64,000 nucleotides of DNA from Demequina aurantiaca (GTDB lineage: Bacteria > Actinomycetota > Actinomycetes > Actinomycetales > Demequinaceae): the NCBI RefSeq assembly GCF_000975135.1, contig NZ_BBRF01000002.1:124001-188000 (forward strand), read 5' to 3'. The notes under the pieces are model-generated. The model did not search any database and was not told where the DNA came from. It saw only the letters and a program-made list of their open reading frames with translations. A program made the position numbers and the translations under genes. This document shows, piece by piece, positions 1 to 7,795 of the stretch. How positions within the stretch are numbered: the stretch's first letter is position 1; each line of letters begins with the position of its first letter.

Positions 1-2
1 TT

Positions 3-1277
3 GCGCTGGTGTCTGCCTTCGCCGCATTCGCGACGTCCCCCGAGCAGCTGTTCGCTGCACGGGCGGCGCTGGGTCTGTTTGGCGCGATGCTCATGCCCGC
101 GACGCTGTCTCTGCTGCGCAACATCTTCATCGACCCGATGCGCAGGCGGAAGGCCATTGCGATCTGGGCCACCGGGTTTGCTGCCGGCAACAGCCTGGGG
201 CCCATCCTCGGCGGCGCCCTGCTCGAGCACTTCCACTGGGGCTCGGTGTTCTTCATTGCCGTACCAATTCTGTTGCCGTTGCTCGTGCTGTACCGCTTCC
301 TCCTGCCCGAATCCAAGGATCCACACCCGGGTCCCGTTGACCTCGTCAGTGCCGTGTTGTCCTTCGTCGGCATGTTCCTGGTGGTCTGGTCCATCAAGAC
401 GCTGGCTCACGACGGCGTGACCGTGTGGCCCATCGCGGCAGCAGCCATGGGCGCCGCCATCATCGCGTGGTTCATCATCCGTCAGCTGCGCAGCGCGACT
501 CCGCTGCTCGACGTCCGCCTCTTCAAGCGCCTCCCGTTCACTGCCTCGGTGCTTGCGAACTTCCTGTCCGTGGTCAGCCTCATCGGCTTCCTCTTCTTCA
601 TTGCTCAACACCTGCAGTTGGTGCTAGGGATGAGCCCCATGAACGCCGGACTGGTACTGCTTCCTGGAGCAGTGCTATCCGCGATCGCCGGGATCGGTGT
701 GGTGCGGTTGAGCAAGAAGTTCGCGCCGAAGTATCTGATGGTGGCCGGACTGGTACTCGTTGCCATCGGCTTCATTCTGGTTTTCGTGTTCCGTGTCGAT
801 TTCACGGTCCCGGCGATCCTGCTGGCCTTCGGCTTCATCGAGATCGGCGTGGGCATGTCGCAGACGCTGTCCAACGACACCATCATCGGTTCCGTTCCCG
901 CGGAGAAGGCTGGTGCCGCATCGGCCATTTCAGAGACGGCTTACGAGCTGGGTGCCGTCGTGGGCACCGCGACTCTCGGAACCATGATCACCGCGTTCTA
1001 TCGCACGAACATGACTGTCCCGGCCGGGCTAACTCCGGACCAGGCGACCCTAGCGGGGGAGACCATCAGTGGCGCTGCGGTGGTGGCGCAGGAGGTTCCT
1101 GCAACCATGGCGAGCGAGCTCATGGCGTCTGCCGGGCAGGCATTTGACTCTGGCTTGGGCTGGCTGGGTCTAGTGAGCGCCGTGCTCGTCCTGGGCGCAG
1201 CAGCGATCGTGATGGTGGGCTTCAAGGACCGCTCCCCGGTTCACCGCGAGGAGCCTGCGCCGACTCTCGTGAGCTAA
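3..1277 (+). CDS. MFS exporter, DHA2 family (5' truncated by window edge)
   Basis: C-terminal 424 residues of a major facilitator drug/proton antiporter of the 14-helix DHA2 (QacA/EmrB-like) type, an inner-membrane exporter. The visible part opens inside the N-terminal half (an ARAALGLFGAMLMPATLSLLRN-like segment typical of helix 4 and the loop after it) and continues through repeated hydrophobic helices to a short hydrophilic tail. The start codon lies before the window, so total length is unknown. Substrate cannot be predicted from sequence. The next gene downstream is a tRNA, so it is probably the last gene of its transcript; I see no clear terminator directly after the stop. Confidence 0.9.
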   Translation, partial: ALVSAFAAFATSPEQLFAARAALGLFGAMLMPATLSLLRNIFIDPMRRRKAIAIWATGFAAGNSLGPILGGALLEHFHWGSVFFIAVPILLPLLVLYRFLLPESKDPHPGPVDLVSAVLSFVGMFLVVWSIKTLAHDGVTVWPIAAAAMGAAIIAWFIIRQLRSATPLLDVRLFKRLPFTASVLANFLSVVSLIGFLFFIAQHLQLVLGMSPMNAGLVLLPGAVLSAIAGIGVVRLSKKFAPKYLMVAGLVLVAIGFILVFVFRVDFTVPAILLAFGFIEIGVGMSQTLSNDTIIGSVPAEKAGAASAISETAYELGAVVGTATLGTMITAFYRTNMTVPAGLTPDQATLAGETISGAAVVAQEVPATMASELMASAGQAFDSGLGWLGLVSAVLVLGAAAIVMVGFKDRSPVHREEPAPTLVS

Positions 1278-1358
1278 TTCGTCCTCCGATTAGGAAAGTG
1301 CGCCGCCGATTCGGTACTATGGCAGTCGCTCTTCGGGGCGCTCCGGTCGCAAGACCGC

Positions 1359-1434
1359 GGGGCTGTGGCGCAGCTGGTAGCGCACCTGCATGGCATGCAG
1401 GGGGTCAGGGGTTCGAGTCCCCTCAGCTCCACCA
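1359..1434 (+). tRNA. tRNA-Ala (anticodon GGC), CCA encoded
   Basis: Cloverleaf seen by eye: acceptor stem GGGGCTG pairs with CAGCTCC, anticodon stem CCTGC/GCAGG encloses the loop ATGGCAT with anticodon GGC, the T-loop is GTTCGAGTCCC, and the 3' ACCA is encoded. A possible -10 box TACTAT lies at 1315-1320. A terminator hairpin follows at once. Confidence 0.96.
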
Positions 1435-1437
1435 AAG

Positions 1438-1475
1438 AAACACGAAAGCCGTCCTTCGGGGCGGCTTTCGTGTTT
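1438..1475 (+). terminator. Rho-independent-type terminator after tRNA-Ala
   Basis: Near-perfect stem: AAACACGAAAGCC pairs with GGCTTTCGTGTTT, followed by TCTC. It sits four bases after the encoded CCA, as expected for the end of a tRNA transcript. Confidence 0.8.
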
Positions 1476-1498
1476 CTCAGCAATTCCCTACTGAGGTT

Positions 1499-1504
1499 TA
1501 GGCT
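1499..1504 (+). promoter_or_regulatory. Putative -10 of a leaderless promoter
   Basis: TAGGCT lies 7 bases before the ATG at 1512, with no Shine-Dalgarno sequence between. This fits the TANNNT-N6/7-start pattern of actinobacterial leaderless genes. Confidence 0.4.
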
Positions 1505-1511
1505 TGACGCT

Positions 1512-1853
1512 ATGCACAAGATATTTTCGATGCCCGTCGCTGACGTCTATCCGCTCTACGTCACGAAGTTGGAACGCAAGGGGCGCACGCGTGAGGAGCT
1601 CGATGAAGTCATCGAGTGGCTCACCGGTTACGACGATGCGACGCTCGCCGAGCAACTCGACACGGGCGCCACATTCGACGAGTTTTTCGCGGGCGCGAAG
1701 CTTAATGCACACAGCAATCTCATCAAGGGTGTGGTGTGCGGAGTAAGGGTCGAGGAGATCGAAGACCCGCTCATGCAGAAGATTCGCTACCTCGACAAGC
1801 TCGTCGACGAGCTCGCGCGCGGCAAGTCGATGGAGAAGGTGTTGCGCGCTTAG
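1512..1853 (+). CDS. DUF2200 domain-containing protein
   Basis: A 113-residue protein beginning [17 protein letters not shown], which I recognise as the DUF2200 family: small, soluble, widespread and of unknown function. Conserved features visible are the VYPLYVxKxExKGRTxEELDxVIxWLTGY block and the [28 protein letters not shown] block. An open frame runs upstream through the tRNA, but the ATG at 1512 starts the conserved domain. No ribosome binding site is visible; a TAGGCT hexamer 7 bases upstream suggests a leaderless mRNA. It stands alone between the tRNA terminator and the convergent DUF4097 gene, so context gives no function. Confidence 0.88.
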   Translation: MHKIFSMPVADVYPLYVTKLERKGRTREELDEVIEWLTGYDDATLAEQLDTGATFDEFFAGAKLNAHSNLIKGVVCGVRVEEIEDPLMQKIRYLDKLVDELARGKSMEKVLRA

Positions 1854-1868
1854 CACGTGCCAATGGCG

Positions 1869-2714
1869 CTAAGCGGCTCGATAGATCCTGATGTCGCCTA
1901 GCTTGGTGCGGGCACGTATCGACACCGTCTGCTCATCGGACGCCGGCGCCCGGTCACCGTCGAGTTCGTTGCGCACATGTCCTGATGTGGACGATAAGTC
2001 GAGCCAGGCCGCGGCTCCCTTGAGAACTCCCACGGAGAGTTGGCCGAATCCGCTTTCAAGTTCCGCTGCTCCGCTGGACACTTCGCCGACCTTAATGCTT
2101 CCGTAGGCAGTCTTGCCGACGATTGAACCCAGTACCTTGCCGACGTCGAGGTCGCCGTAGGAAAGATTGGCCGCAACACTGCTATTGGCTCGTTCGATCA
2201 TGATGGTGCCGTGTGAGGCCTTGAGGCTTGCGTCGCCGGCGACCGTGCCGATGCGAATCTGACCCATGTCGGCCTTGATCTCCGCGGTACCGTCCACGTC
2301 GCCCACCGACACGCTGCCGTGCGACGCACTGGCCCACAGGTCTCCAGTGGTGTCGAGTTCTACGGCACCAGACGAGCTCTTGACTCGAGTAGCGCCCAGG
2401 CGACCGACGGAACGCACTACGCCGACGGCGAGTTCGCCGGAGAACCGCGAACCTGAGGGTAGCTCGACACGGATGTCCACGGACTCATGGGGTCCCATCC
2501 ACATGAATCGCGGGCGGGGCCCGGTGATGACTAGGCGTTCCCCGTCGAATTCGACGGCGGTGTCTTGGGCGCCGCGGCGGTCTTTAGCGTTGTCCGGGTT
2601 AGTGGGAGCGATCGTGACCACGGTGTCCGTGCGGTCGGTTGCGAATACCTCGAGGGCGCCCACCTCGAGGTGGACGGCGAGGTCGATGGGGCGGGGAGTG
2701 CTAAATGTGGGCAT
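1869..2714 (-). CDS. DUF4097 family beta-strand repeat protein
   Basis: A 281-residue protein with the DUF4097/DUF4098 putative adhesin fold. After a short N-terminus (MPTFSTPRPIDLAVHLEVG) come successive short beta repeats rich in G, S, V and D (such as KSSSGAVELDTTGDL and KASHGTIMIERANSS), predicted to form a beta solenoid. There is no signal peptide or membrane segment, so it is probably cytosolic despite the adhesin label. Start chosen at the ATG with AAGGAAGG 8 bases upstream, although the frame stays open further up. It lies 76 bases downstream of the RHH regulator gene, and this pairing recurs in actinobacteria, so co-transcription is likely. Molecular function is unknown. Confidence 0.85.
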   Translation of the reverse strand: MPTFSTPRPIDLAVHLEVGALEVFATDRTDTVVTIAPTNPDNAKDRRGAQDTAVEFDGERLVITGPRPRFMWMGPHESVDIRVELPSGSRFSGELAVGVVRSVGRLGATRVKSSSGAVELDTTGDLWASASHGSVSVGDVDGTAEIKADMGQIRIGTVAGDASLKASHGTIMIERANSSVAANLSYGDLDVGKVLGSIVGKTAYGSIKVGEVSSGAAELESGFGQLSVGVLKGAAAWLDLSSTSGHVRNELDGDRAPASDEQTVSIRARTKLGDIRIYRAA

Positions 2715-2790
2715 GCTGGCGCCTTCCTTGATGTGGGCGTGTGTACTCGGCCCCGCGGGCTGCGGGGCTGGTGAATGGTGGTGGGTCGCT

Positions 2791-3279
2791 CTAGCGTGCC
2801 CAACCGGTGAAGTTGTCGCCTGTGCGCAGGGTTCGTTGCGTGGATCGTCGCTGCTTGGGTTGGAGGGCGTCGGCCACCGCCCGCACGAGCCAGGCGTTGA
2901 CGGACACTCCGTCCGCTGCGGCAGCATCGTCCACCCGTGACTTGAGCGCATCGGGTAGTCGTAGCGTGGTACGCGAGGTGCTGACGTCATCCAATTCGGT
3001 CGATGCGGGGGGCGTGTTCTCCATATCGGCTTCGGTCTGCGCTTGGGTCACCACGAATTCGACCTCGCGTCCGCGCAAGCGCAGATCGACCGACCCGGGA
3101 GCCAGTTCGCGCGTGATCTCGCCTGCCGCTGCTGAGAGGGCGTCGAGGAGGACGAGCCGGCTGGCTGCGTCGAGCCCGGAGGCGAGTCGTTCGGCCACGG
3201 CGCGAGTGTCGTCGCCGCCGTCGTAGGTGGTGTTGATGAGCTGACGCTGCAGATCGGTGACGTAGGTTCCAAGTTCCAT
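2791..3279 (-). CDS. HicB-like / ribbon-helix-helix putative autoregulator paired with DUF4097
   Basis: A 162-residue protein with two parts. The N-terminal ~85 residues (MELGTYVTDLQRQL onward) match a domain often found in actinobacterial proteins labelled toxin-antitoxin HicB family. The C-terminal part (TSRTTLRLPDALKSRVDDAAAADGVSVNAWLVRAV) is a clear Arc/MetJ-type ribbon-helix-helix DNA-binding domain, followed by a basic tail. No HicA toxin gene is adjacent, so antitoxin function is doubtful; a transcriptional regulator of this two-gene operon is more likely. The ATG at 3279 is 7 bases from a -10 element, so the mRNA is probably leaderless. A perfect palindrome lies inside the promoter, suggesting autoregulation. 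Confidence 0.82.
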   Translation of the reverse strand: MELGTYVTDLQRQLINTTYDGGDDTRAVAERLASGLDAASRLVLLDALSAAAGEITRELAPGSVDLRLRGREVEFVVTQAQTEADMENTPPASTELDDVSTSRTTLRLPDALKSRVDDAAAADGVSVNAWLVRAVADALQPKQRRSTQRTLRTGDNFTGWAR

Positions 3280-3285
3280 GCCATC

Positions 3286-3314
3286 ATTTTGACACCACGA
3301 TGGTGTCATGTCAA
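3286..3314 (-). promoter_or_regulatory. Leaderless promoter with embedded operator of the RHH/DUF4097 operon
   Basis: On the minus strand, TTGACA (3309-3314), a 17-base spacer and CAAAAT (3286-3291) end seven bases before the A of the RHH gene's ATG, so transcription should begin at the start codon. The spacer is almost filled by the perfect inverted repeat TGACACCA-N3-TGGTGTCA (3290-3308). A third half-site TGGTGTCA lies at 3322-3329. RHH repressors bind such short inverted repeats, so autorepression is inferred. Confidence 0.65.
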
Positions 3315-3352
3315 GCAATATTGGTGTCAATCGCGAGCCGGGAGCCGCACGA

Positions 3353-3413
3353 TGCGGCAAGTGGTCCGCGTAGAATGGCACCATTGCGGCAACGAGACAC
3401 TGCGGCAACGAGA
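3353..3413 (+). repeat. Three phased TGCGGCAA repeats around the pgaC-like promoter
   Basis: TGCGGCAA occurs at 3353, 3385 and 3401. The last two are extended to a 13-base direct repeat TGCGGCAACGAGA. Starts are 32 and 16 bases apart. A TAGAAT -10 candidate sits at 3371-3376, so the repeats flank the promoter and the likely transcription start. Confidence 0.5.
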
Positions 3414-3459
3414 AAACGGCGATCACGGATTGGCGGAAACCCATGCTGAGGAGACGTAC

Positions 3460-4782
3460 GTGACGGTTCCCCAAGGCGATGCGTTCGTCATACTCCTTCT
3501 TGCCCTTTTCTACTCGTACCCCATCGTCGGTGGCATGGCCTTCATCGTCTCGTCGTTCTATTACAGGGTCTTCGCCGAGACCAAGGACCTCCCGTCCTAC
3601 CTGAGGCACGGGGAGCCCTTCGTGACAATCTTGGTGCCCGCGCACAATGAGGAACACTCCATTGCGCAGACGGTTCGCTACCTTGGCACTCGGCTCAACT
3701 ACCCCAGCGACAGGTACGAGATCATCGTCATTGATGATGGCTCGACCGACCAGACCGCCTCCATTCTGTCCAACCTTCAGTCGGAAATTCCTCACCTCCG
3801 AGTCATTACGATCGTGGAGAACCGGGGAAAGGCGCACGGATTTAACGTTGCCTTGGCGTATGCCAAAGGGGAATTCATCCTTTCCAATGACGCAGATACC
3901 AGGCCGAATCCCGATGCGCTGTGGCAGTACATGAGCTATTTCGAGCGCGAGGGTTCGCAAAACGTGGGCGCAGTGACGGGCAACATGCTGTCAGCGAACC
4001 GCACCACGCTCACGGCTCAGGCGCAGCAGAACGAGCTGAACTCGATCATTGGCATTATTAAGCGGTCGCAAATGTCATACGGTGCGCTGTTTGCCTTCTC
4101 CGGAGCAAACACCATGTACCGCAAGGCCGCCGTACTGGACTCTGGCGGTTGGCAAACCGAGCAACCAACAGAAGACATTGCCATTGCTTGGGACATGCAG
4201 GCGGGTGGTTGGCGTGCGCTATTTGCGCCTCACATCCGCTTCTTTTTGGATGTACCGGAGACTGCATCGCAGCTCTTTAAGCAGCGCCGTCGGTGGTCGG
4301 CTGGTGGATTGTATGTACTCCTGACGAAGTCGAGCACGCTGATGCGTCATCCACTTCGCAACGCTCGAATGATTCCAGTGATCTTCGACTACGGCGTCAG
4401 CACCCTGTGGAGTCTCTTTCATTGGGTGAGCGTCGTGTTGTTCGCGTGGGTGCAGGCGGTGCTCGTGGTGTCACAAGACTGGGAGCGGTTCTTCCATAAC
4501 TGGTTCCTGGCCGGCATGTTCGTCGCTGTCCAAATGGTGGTGGGGATGATCCAACTCCTCGCCGCCTCGTACGACAACGATCGTGGCAAGTCCCTCAAGT
4601 ACTTGTTGTTTGCCCCGTGGTACTTGCTGGCCTATTGGATGTTTAACGCGTGGACTATTGCGTGGGAGTTCTTCCCCGCGGTGGTGTCACTCTTCCAACC
4701 TCGCGTCGGTGGAGTGTGGGCATCTCCCACCCGCTCATCGAGTCTGCGCGATTCGATTGACGAGACGGGGGCGCAGCAATGA
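3460..4782 (+). CDS. pgaC: Processive family 2 glycosyltransferase, PgaC/IcaA-like poly-N-acetylglucosamine synthase
   Basis: A 440-residue membrane glycosyltransferase, close to the usual PgaC length. An N-terminal membrane segment (residues 8-35) precedes a GT2 domain with IDDGSTD (91-97), DAD (144-146), TED (237-239) and QRRRW (275-279), the signature of processive beta-glycan synthases. Three or four membrane helices follow. It likely uses UDP-GlcNAc to polymerise and export an exopolysaccharide, though another hexose polymer is possible. GTG start chosen because GAGGAG lies about 6 bases upstream; the open frame extends further but is not family-like. It overlaps the PgaD-like gene by four bases. 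No PgaA/PgaB deacetylase gene is nearby, so the symbol is by analogy. Confidence 0.8.
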   Translation: MTVPQGDAFVILLLALFYSYPIVGGMAFIVSSFYYRVFAETKDLPSYLRHGEPFVTILVPAHNEEHSIAQTVRYLGTRLNYPSDRYEIIVIDDGSTDQTASILSNLQSEIPHLRVITIVENRGKAHGFNVALAYAKGEFILSNDADTRPNPDALWQYMSYFEREGSQNVGAVTGNMLSANRTTLTAQAQQNELNSIIGIIKRSQMSYGALFAFSGANTMYRKAAVLDSGGWQTEQPTEDIAIAWDMQAGGWRALFAPHIRFFLDVPETASQLFKQRRRWSAGGLYVLLTKSSTLMRHPLRNARMIPVIFDYGVSTLWSLFHWVSVVLFAWVQAVLVVSQDWERFFHNWFLAGMFVAVQMVVGMIQLLAASYDNDRGKSLKYLLFAPWYLLAYWMFNAWTIAWEFFPAVVSLFQPRVGGVWASPTRSSSLRDSIDETGAQQ

Positions 4783-5288
4783 CTTCTCAGCCAGCCTATA
4801 TTCGTCACTCCGTCGCCGAAAGCGATGTGACTGTCGACTGGTTCTTTGGGAATGCCTCAGTAGCCCTGAAAGCTCGCCAATTGGCGCTGGTGGGTATTAG
4901 TTGGTTCTTCGCGCTCTTGCCTGTGGCGCTGACGGCATGGGCCCTCATCCACCGCCACGACCCGGATAGCCTATGGGCGAGATACTCGGATTGGTACGCC
5001 ACCTGGCAGACAATGATGACCATCGTCGTTGCGCTGATCGCCTTTTTCGCGGTGACCTTTCTTGCGATGTTCCTGCTGAACCGAGCCGCCATGCGCAAGC
5101 GCAACCTGCGAAACACTTTTCATGAGCATCGACTCGAGCGTCGCCTCGCGGTTTCGGCAGAGTGGTACGAGGAAAAGTACGGCGACATGCAAGCGCGCAC
5201 CGCCGAATCTCGAGTGGTCGTCCTTCCCGGAGGCAACATCGGTACGTTCGAACTGCGTGAGCTTTACGCAAAAAACGACGTCGCCTGA
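4779..5288 (+). CDS. PgaD-like auxiliary membrane protein
   Basis: A 169-residue protein with two central hydrophobic helices (about residues 34-57 and 74-98) and a basic, charged C-terminal cytoplasmic region ending in a small beta-rich segment (SRVVVLPGGNIGTFELRELY). Its size, two-helix topology and position overlapping the stop of a PgaC-like synthase match PgaD/IcaD, the small partner that stabilises or activates the synthase. Sequence similarity to PgaD is weak by eye, so the assignment is mainly from context. The gene ends 21 bases from the convergent helR gene. Confidence 0.6.
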   Translation: MTSQPAYIRHSVAESDVTVDWFFGNASVALKARQLALVGISWFFALLPVALTAWALIHRHDPDSLWARYSDWYATWQTMMTIVVALIAFFAVTFLAMFLLNRAAMRKRNLRNTFHEHRLERRLAVSAEWYEEKYGDMQARTAESRVVVLPGGNIGTFELRELYAKNDVA

Positions 5289-5309
5289 TCTGACAGTGCC
5301 GCTCCACCC

Positions 5310-7493
5310 TCAGGGGCTCGTGAGCACCACAAGCTCCTGGGTAGCCCGCGTCATGCCGACGTAGCGATCCACCGCCCCCTCGATGCCGTCACCGAACGCG
5401 TCCGGATCTACGAGCACCACGAGATCGAACTCCAGCCCCTTGGCTAGGGCAGGGGACAGTGACCGCACGCGCGTGGTCGCCTCAAATGACGCATCGCCGA
5501 TGACGACCACGGTGCCATCCGGGTGCTCAGCCAGCCACGAGTCGAGCATCGACGGAAGTTCGTCAACCGAACCGTGCCGCACCGGGGTGCCGCTGGATCG
5601 GACCGACGTGGGCACGTTGGCGTCTGGAATGGCCGCGCGAATGACGGGCTCCGCCTCCGCCATGACTTCCGTCGGCGTCCGGTAATTCACCGTGAGTGAG
5701 GAAATGTTGACACGGTCCAGGCCAACGGTCGCGAGTCGCTCCTGCCACGACTTGGTGAAGCCATGCCTGGCCTGCGCACGGTCGCCCACGACAGTGAAGC
5801 TCTTGGAAGGACACCGTCGGAGGAGCATCTGCCACTGGGCATCGGTCAATTCCTGCGCCTCGTCGACGATGATGTGCGAGAACGGCCCCGCGAGCCGGTC
5901 AGCGTGGGCGCCGGGGGCGTCGGTGTCACGCGCGAGAGTATTCTCCGCGTCGATTCCCATGAGCATTCCCACCGCCGCCTCGAAGTCCTTATCTGCGGTG
6001 ACCGCCTCGTCCACTACTAAAGACATAAACTCGCGGTCCTTCGCATCGGCCGCGGCGCGGCGGCGTTTGCGAGCCGATGCCGCCGAGTCGCCCAAGCGGT
6101 ACCTGGCCGCGTCCAACAGCGGGAGGTCTGACTGCGTCCATGCCTGAGCATCGGGCCGCTGCAAGACGGCCACCTGGGCAGCAGAAAGCCACGGTGCGCA
6201 CATGCGCAGGTACGCCGGCACCGTCCACAGGTCGGAGACCACGTCCTCCGCCTCGAGCAGCGGCCACGCGCTGTTGAAAGCGCCGGTCAGGTCGTGGTTG
6301 CCCGCCAGCGTCCGCCTCAACATATCGATTTCGATTGCGAGGTCGTCGTCCGACATGTCGGGGTCGACACCCTCGCGCTTCTCCCAAATCACGCCGACGA
6401 GTGCCTCCCACACCTGGTCGCGCGCCTCATTGTGCGGGGTGCTGGGCTCGGGGGCGTCAAACGCCTCGGCCCAGTCCTGGGCGCTGATCCACACCTCGGA
6501 CCAGGTGGTCTCCGCAATGAGCCGGTCAGTGGGCGGCTGCTCGTATAGCGCCACGGCCGCGTCAATTGCGCGCTCCATGTTTGCCGCAGATTTGAGTTGA
6601 GCCACGGCCGGGTCGACCTCAGCCGGGGCGGACGCACCCTCGGGCACCAGGTGCCGCAGCGTGCAGGTTTGGACGCCGTCCTCGCCCAGGCTGGGCAGCA
6701 CATCAGCGACGTATGCGAGATAGGGGTCGTGTGGGCCCACAAACAAGACACCGCCGCGTCGGTCGCCAAGGTGGGGGTCGGAGTAGAGCAGGTAGGCCGC
6801 GCGGTGTAGCGCAACCACGGTCTTGCCTGTTCCGGGTCCGCCGTCTACCACGAGGGCGCCGCGGGCTCCCGCGCGAATGATCTGGTCCTGGTCAGATTGA
6901 ATGGTCGCGAGCACGTCTCGCATGCGCGATGACCGGCTTTCCCCCAGGCTTGCGATGAACGATGACTCGTCGTCAAGGGCAACGCCGTCGGGGAATGCGC
7001 CAAAGTCGAATACCTCGTCCCAGTAGTCAGTGACCTGGCTGCCCGTCCAGTGGTAGCGACGGCGACTGGCCAAGCCCATGGGGTTGGCGTGGGTCGCACC
7101 AAAGAACGGCTCGGCAGCGGGGGCGCGCCAGTCGATCAGCAGGGGATTGCCGTCACCGTCCGTGAGTCCCACTCTTCCGATGTACACGGGCTCGCCGCTG
7201 GCGTCACCGTGAGAGTCGAGGGGGACCATTCTCCCCAGGCACAAGTCGACGCCGTAGCGCCGCAATACCTTGAGCCGGCCCACCAGGCGGTGTACCTCGA
7301 GATCTCGATTGAGCGCCGCCTCGCCGGCTGCACCCGGAGCCTTACGTTCCGCATCGAGCCGCTGGGATAGGTCCGCAATTTGTCCGTCAAGTCGAGCGGC
7401 GAGGCGCTGAAAGTGCTCGGAATCGCGCTGGATGAGCGCGGCATCGGCCTTTCGGGCGAGCGAATCGGGAAGATTGACATGGGGCATCGTCAC
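5310..7493 (-). CDS. helR: RNA polymerase recycling ATPase HelR (HelD family)
   Basis: A 727-residue superfamily 1 helicase-like ATPase. An N-terminal coiled-coil arm (DSEHFQRLAARLDGQIADLSQRLDAER) is followed by the HelD-type IGRVGLTDGDGNPLLIDWRAPAAEPFF segment, Walker A GGPGTGKT (about 218-225), a DEAQ-type Walker B (HIIVDEAQELTDAQW) and late helicase motifs (VNYRTPTEV, GMTRATQELVVL). HelD/HelR proteins pry stalled RNA polymerase off DNA, and HelR displaces rifamycins. Start chosen at a GTG with GGAG 9 bases upstream; an in-frame ATG at 7550 lies next to the upstream repeat and lacks a good ribosome binding site. The RAE-like element upstream supports HelR rather than generic HelD. Confidence 0.87.
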   Translation of the reverse strand: MTMPHVNLPDSLARKADAALIQRDSEHFQRLAARLDGQIADLSQRLDAERKAPGAAGEAALNRDLEVHRLVGRLKVLRRYGVDLCLGRMVPLDSHGDASGEPVYIGRVGLTDGDGNPLLIDWRAPAAEPFFGATHANPMGLASRRRYHWTGSQVTDYWDEVFDFGAFPDGVALDDESSFIASLGESRSSRMRDVLATIQSDQDQIIRAGARGALVVDGGPGTGKTVVALHRAAYLLYSDPHLGDRRGGVLFVGPHDPYLAYVADVLPSLGEDGVQTCTLRHLVPEGASAPAEVDPAVAQLKSAANMERAIDAAVALYEQPPTDRLIAETTWSEVWISAQDWAEAFDAPEPSTPHNEARDQVWEALVGVIWEKREGVDPDMSDDDLAIEIDMLRRTLAGNHDLTGAFNSAWPLLEAEDVVSDLWTVPAYLRMCAPWLSAAQVAVLQRPDAQAWTQSDLPLLDAARYRLGDSAASARKRRRAAADAKDREFMSLVVDEAVTADKDFEAAVGMLMGIDAENTLARDTDAPGAHADRLAGPFSHIIVDEAQELTDAQWQMLLRRCPSKSFTVVGDRAQARHGFTKSWQERLATVGLDRVNISSLTVNYRTPTEVMAEAEPVIRAAIPDANVPTSVRSSGTPVRHGSVDELPSMLDSWLAEHPDGTVVVIGDASFEATTRVRSLSPALAKGLEFDLVVLVDPDAFGDGIEGAVDRYVGMTRATQELVVLTSP

Positions 7494-7557
7494 GTGGTTT
7501 AACTCCGTTTTTTCTGGCGGGCGCGGTCCGCGCAATAGGTCAATGTTCATGGAGGGA

Positions 7558-7577
7558 GGGCCCTTGCGGCAAGCCCC
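7558..7577 (-). promoter_or_regulatory. Rifamycin-associated element (RAE)-like inverted repeat upstream of helR
   Basis: On the coding strand the sequence GGGGCTTGCCGCAAGGGCCC differs at about two positions from the 19-bp RAE consensus as I remember it (GGGGCTTGCGGCAAGGCCC). The core is the 11-base palindrome CTTGCNGCAAG. A TATAGG hexamer just upstream (about 7578-7583) could be a -10. RAEs are known upstream of rifamycin-inactivating genes and helR, where they confer rifamycin induction. Confidence 0.7.
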
Positions 7578-7755
7578 TATACGTGGGTTAACCTGAAGGA
7601 AGGACGCGCGGCCCGGCGTGGTGTCACCGCCGGCGACGCGATCCCTAGATCCTACGTATCACTTCGAAAAATATTCCCATTTCTGCGTTTTTCAGCCATG
7701 GACAGAATTTGCGTTTCTGACGAGCGCAGGGGCCCCACACGTGCTTACGATGAGG

Positions 7756-7777
7756 TTGCTGAGATCAATTGCTGAGA
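7756..7777 (+). repeat. Tandem TTGCTGAGA direct repeat upstream of csbD-like gene
   Basis: TTGCTGAGA occurs at 7756-7764 and 7769-7777 (13-base period), just before the GGAGG ribosome binding site. It may bind a regulator or be chance. Confidence 0.3.
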
Positions 7778-7795
7778 ACAACGGAGGTAGCAATC

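Noticed and set aside
1359-1853. tRNA-Ala as an integration (att) site for a mobile island
   Set aside because: No integrase, no second copy of the tRNA 3' end seen, and neighbouring genes look native.
2750-2768. GCCCCGC...GCGGGGC hairpin between the RHH and DUF4097 genes as a terminator
   Set aside because: No T-tract, and genes appear co-transcribed; at most a processing or attenuating stem. Too weak to list.
2791-3279. HicAB toxin-antitoxin system
   Set aside because: No HicA-like small toxin gene flanks it; the partner is a DUF4097 protein and the C-terminal RHH domain fits a regulator.
3280-3960. N-terminal extension of the RHH regulator across the pgaC-like gene
   Set aside because: It would be antisense to a conserved glycosyltransferase. 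The leaderless promoter sits exactly at ATG 3279.
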